The notes under the pieces are model-generated. The model was not told the origin of the DNA and did not search any database. It saw nothing but the letters and a program-made list of their open reading frames with translations. Shown in pieces: positions 62,680-64,000 of a stretch of 64,000 nt of DNA. Each line of letters opens with the position of its first letter. Within the stretch, counting starts at the first letter, position 1. The translations under genes and the position numbers were made by a program. Source of the stretch: Pseudomonas frederiksbergensis. Its GTDB lineage: Bacteria > Pseudomonadota > Gammaproteobacteria > Pseudomonadales > Pseudomonadaceae. The stretch spans positions 1,736,001 through 1,800,000 of the forward strand of contig NZ_CP142104.1 of assembly GCF_035751725.1 (NCBI RefSeq), given 5' to 3'.

Positions 62680-63618
62680 ATGTCTGCTTCCCTCGCATTC
62701 GTCTTTCCTGGACAGGGCTCGCAGTCCCTCGGCATGCTGGCCGAGTTGGGCGCGCAATACCCGCTGATCCTGGAAACATTCAAAGAAGCATCCGATGCAC
62801 TCGGCTACGACTTGTGGGCGCTGACCCAGCAAGGGCCGGAAGAGCAACTCAATCAAACCGATAAAACCCAGCCGGCCATCCTGACCGCCTCCGTTGCGCT
62901 GTGGCGCCTGTGGTTGGCTGAAGGCGGTGCGCGCCCGGCATTCGTTGCCGGTCATAGCCTGGGCGAATACAGCGCCCTGGTCGCTGCCGGCAGCCTGAGC
63001 CTGGGTGACGCGGTGAAGTTGGTGGAGCGTCGTGGCCAATTGATGCAAGAAGCCGTTCCGGCCGGGCAGGGCGGCATGGCCGCGATCCTCGGCCTGGATG
63101 ACGCCGACGTGCTGGCCGCCTGTGCCGAAGCGGCACAAGGCGATGTGGTCAGCGCGGTGAACTTCAACTCCCCGGGCCAGGTGGTTATCGCCGGTGCCAA
63201 GGCCGCCGTCGAGCGTGCCATCGAAGGCTGCAAGGCCCGTGGTGCCAAGCGCGCCATGCCGCTGCCGGTCAGCGTGCCGTCGCACTGTGAACTGATGCGT
63301 CCGGCTGCGGAGCGCTTTGCCGAATCGATCGCAGCCATCGACTGGCAGGCTCCACAGATTCCCGTGGTGCAGAACGTCAGCGCCAACGTGGCAGCGGACC
63401 TGGAGACCCTCAAGCGCGACCTGTTGGAGCAGCTCTACAAGCCGGTTCGTTGGGTTGAATCGGTGCAGGCGCTGGCAGCCAAGGGCGCGACCGAGCTGGT
63501 CGAATGCGGTCCTGGCAAGGTGCTGGCAGGCCTGAACAAGCGCTGCGCCGAAGGCGTGTCCACTTCCAATCTCAACACCCCAGACGCTTTCGCTGCCGCT
63601 CGCGCAGCGCAAGCCTGA
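62680..63618 (+). CDS. fabD: malonyl-CoA:ACP transacylase
   Basis: FabD loads malonate onto acyl carrier protein for fatty-acid synthesis. The 312-residue protein has the start FVFPGQGSQSLGML, the nucleophile motif VAGHSLGEYSALVAAGSL, and the VPSHCELMRPAAERF segment with the catalytic histidine. VECGPGKVLAGLNKR and PVVQNVSA are also intact. TAGGGG precedes the ATG. It heads the fabD-fabG-(acpP-fabF) group, which continues past the window. Confidence 0.97.
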   Translation: MSASLAFVFPGQGSQSLGMLAELGAQYPLILETFKEASDALGYDLWALTQQGPEEQLNQTDKTQPAILTASVALWRLWLAEGGARPAFVAGHSLGEYSALVAAGSLSLGDAVKLVERRGQLMQEAVPAGQGGMAAILGLDDADVLAACAEAAQGDVVSAVNFNSPGQVVIAGAKAAVERAIEGCKARGAKRAMPLPVSVPSHCELMRPAAERFAESIAAIDWQAPQIPVVQNVSANVAADLETLKRDLLEQLYKPVRWVESVQALAAKGATELVECGPGKVLAGLNKRCAEGVSTSNLNTPDAFAAARAAQA

Positions 63619-63633
63619 ACAGGAGAAGCTTGC

Positions 63634-64000
63634 ATGAGTCTGCAAGGTAAAGTTGCACTGGTGACCGGTGCAAGCCGCGGCATCGGCCAGGCCATTGCCC
63701 TGGAATTGGGTCGTCAAGGCGCCATTGTCATCGGCACCGCGACTTCCGCTTCGGGCGCCGAGCGTATCGCCGCGACCTTGAAGGAAAACGGCATCCAGGG
63801 CACCGGTCTTGAACTCAACGTGACCAGCGACGAGTCCGTTTCGGCGGTGTTGGCGAGTATCCAGGAGCAGTTCGGTGCGCCGGCGATCCTGGTCAATAAT
63901 GCCGGTATCACCCGCGATAACTTGATGATGCGCATGAAAGATGAGGAGTGGTTCGACGTTGTCGACACCAACCTGAACAGCCTGTACCGGCTCTCAAAAG
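63634..64000 (+). CDS. fabG: 3-oxoacyl-ACP reductase, N-terminal part (runs off right edge)
   Basis: FabG reduces 3-oxoacyl-ACP with NADPH in each fatty-acid elongation cycle. The first 122 residues are present: MSLQGKVALVTGASRGIGQA with the cofactor loop TGASRGIG, then ILVNNAGITRDNLMMRMKDE with the conserved NNAG. The catalytic YxxxK lies beyond the window. AGGAG lies 9 nt before the ATG, 15 bp after fabD. Confidence 0.97.
   Translation, partial: MSLQGKVALVTGASRGIGQAIALELGRQGAIVIGTATSASGAERIAATLKENGIQGTGLELNVTSDESVSAVLASIQEQFGAPAILVNNAGITRDNLMMRMKDEEWFDVVDTNLNSLYRLSK

Overview
The window comes from a GC-rich gammaproteobacterium that is almost certainly a Pseudomonas of the fluorescens group. 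The gene families, the conserved orders exbB-exbD-lpxK-ycaR-kdsB-murB and rne/rluC-sppA-maf-yceD-rpmF-plsX-fabD-fabG, the Glu/Gly tRNA pairs and the short 'gagcttgctc' type intergenic palindromes all point there. Most of it is ordinary chromosomal backbone, but two accessory blocks stand out.

Layout. 1-160 is the start of a TonB-dependent receptor running off the left edge. 362-9320 holds gpsA, sixA, a hotdog thioesterase, two overlapping alpha/beta hydrolases, a DUF4892 protein preceded by a possible 27-residue coupled ORF, an AI-2E family permease, a response regulator/histidine kinase pair and pyrF. 9416-16022 holds two oxidoreductases, a MocR-type regulator, a chemoreceptor with a large periplasmic sensor and a membrane-anchored coiled-coil protein. 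16382-16794 is a tandem tRNA-Glu/tRNA-Gly/tRNA-Glu/tRNA-Gly cluster with a strong promoter and terminator.

Accessory block 1 (16851-31049) is a complete Tad/Flp pilus locus: an AraC-type regulator with a degenerate receiver domain, two flp pilin genes, prepilin peptidase, an unexpected AAA+ ATPase, rcpC, tadG, two TadE/F-like pseudopilins, tadZ, tadA, tadB and tadC on the plus strand, meeting a convergent minus-strand unit rcpA-tadD-DUF3613. Upstream of flp1 are two 20-bp direct repeats spaced exactly 21 bp, the layout expected of an AraC-family operator.

31274-44570 is backbone again: a PA2817-like protein, fadE, a glutathione transferase, an ABC-2 exporter pair, a DUF2062 protein, comEC, and the exbBD-lpxK-ycaR-kdsB-ptp-murB operon for TonB energisation and envelope precursor synthesis.

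Accessory block 2 (44571-53422) sits between murB and rne, which I recall as neighbours in P. aeruginosa. It carries a VgrG with a C-terminal zinc-metallopeptidase domain (VgrG2b-like), broken by a single-base frameshift at about 47315, with a periplasmic candidate immunity gene directly behind it. Then come a two-subunit molybdenum hydroxylase (isoquinoline/aldehyde oxidoreductase type) and its XdhC and MocA-like maturation factors.

53586-64000 holds rne with an apparent ~635-nt leader, the divergent rluC whose extended -10 lies almost on its start codon, a HAD phosphatase, sppA, maf, yceD (also apparently near-leaderless), rpmF, plsX, fabD and the first part of fabG.

The observations most worth following are the Tad-embedded AAA+ ATPase, the flp regulatory site with its pseudo-receiver regulator, the paired pilins with a conserved C-terminal cysteine pair, and the frameshifted VgrG toxin next to an apparently intact immunity gene.
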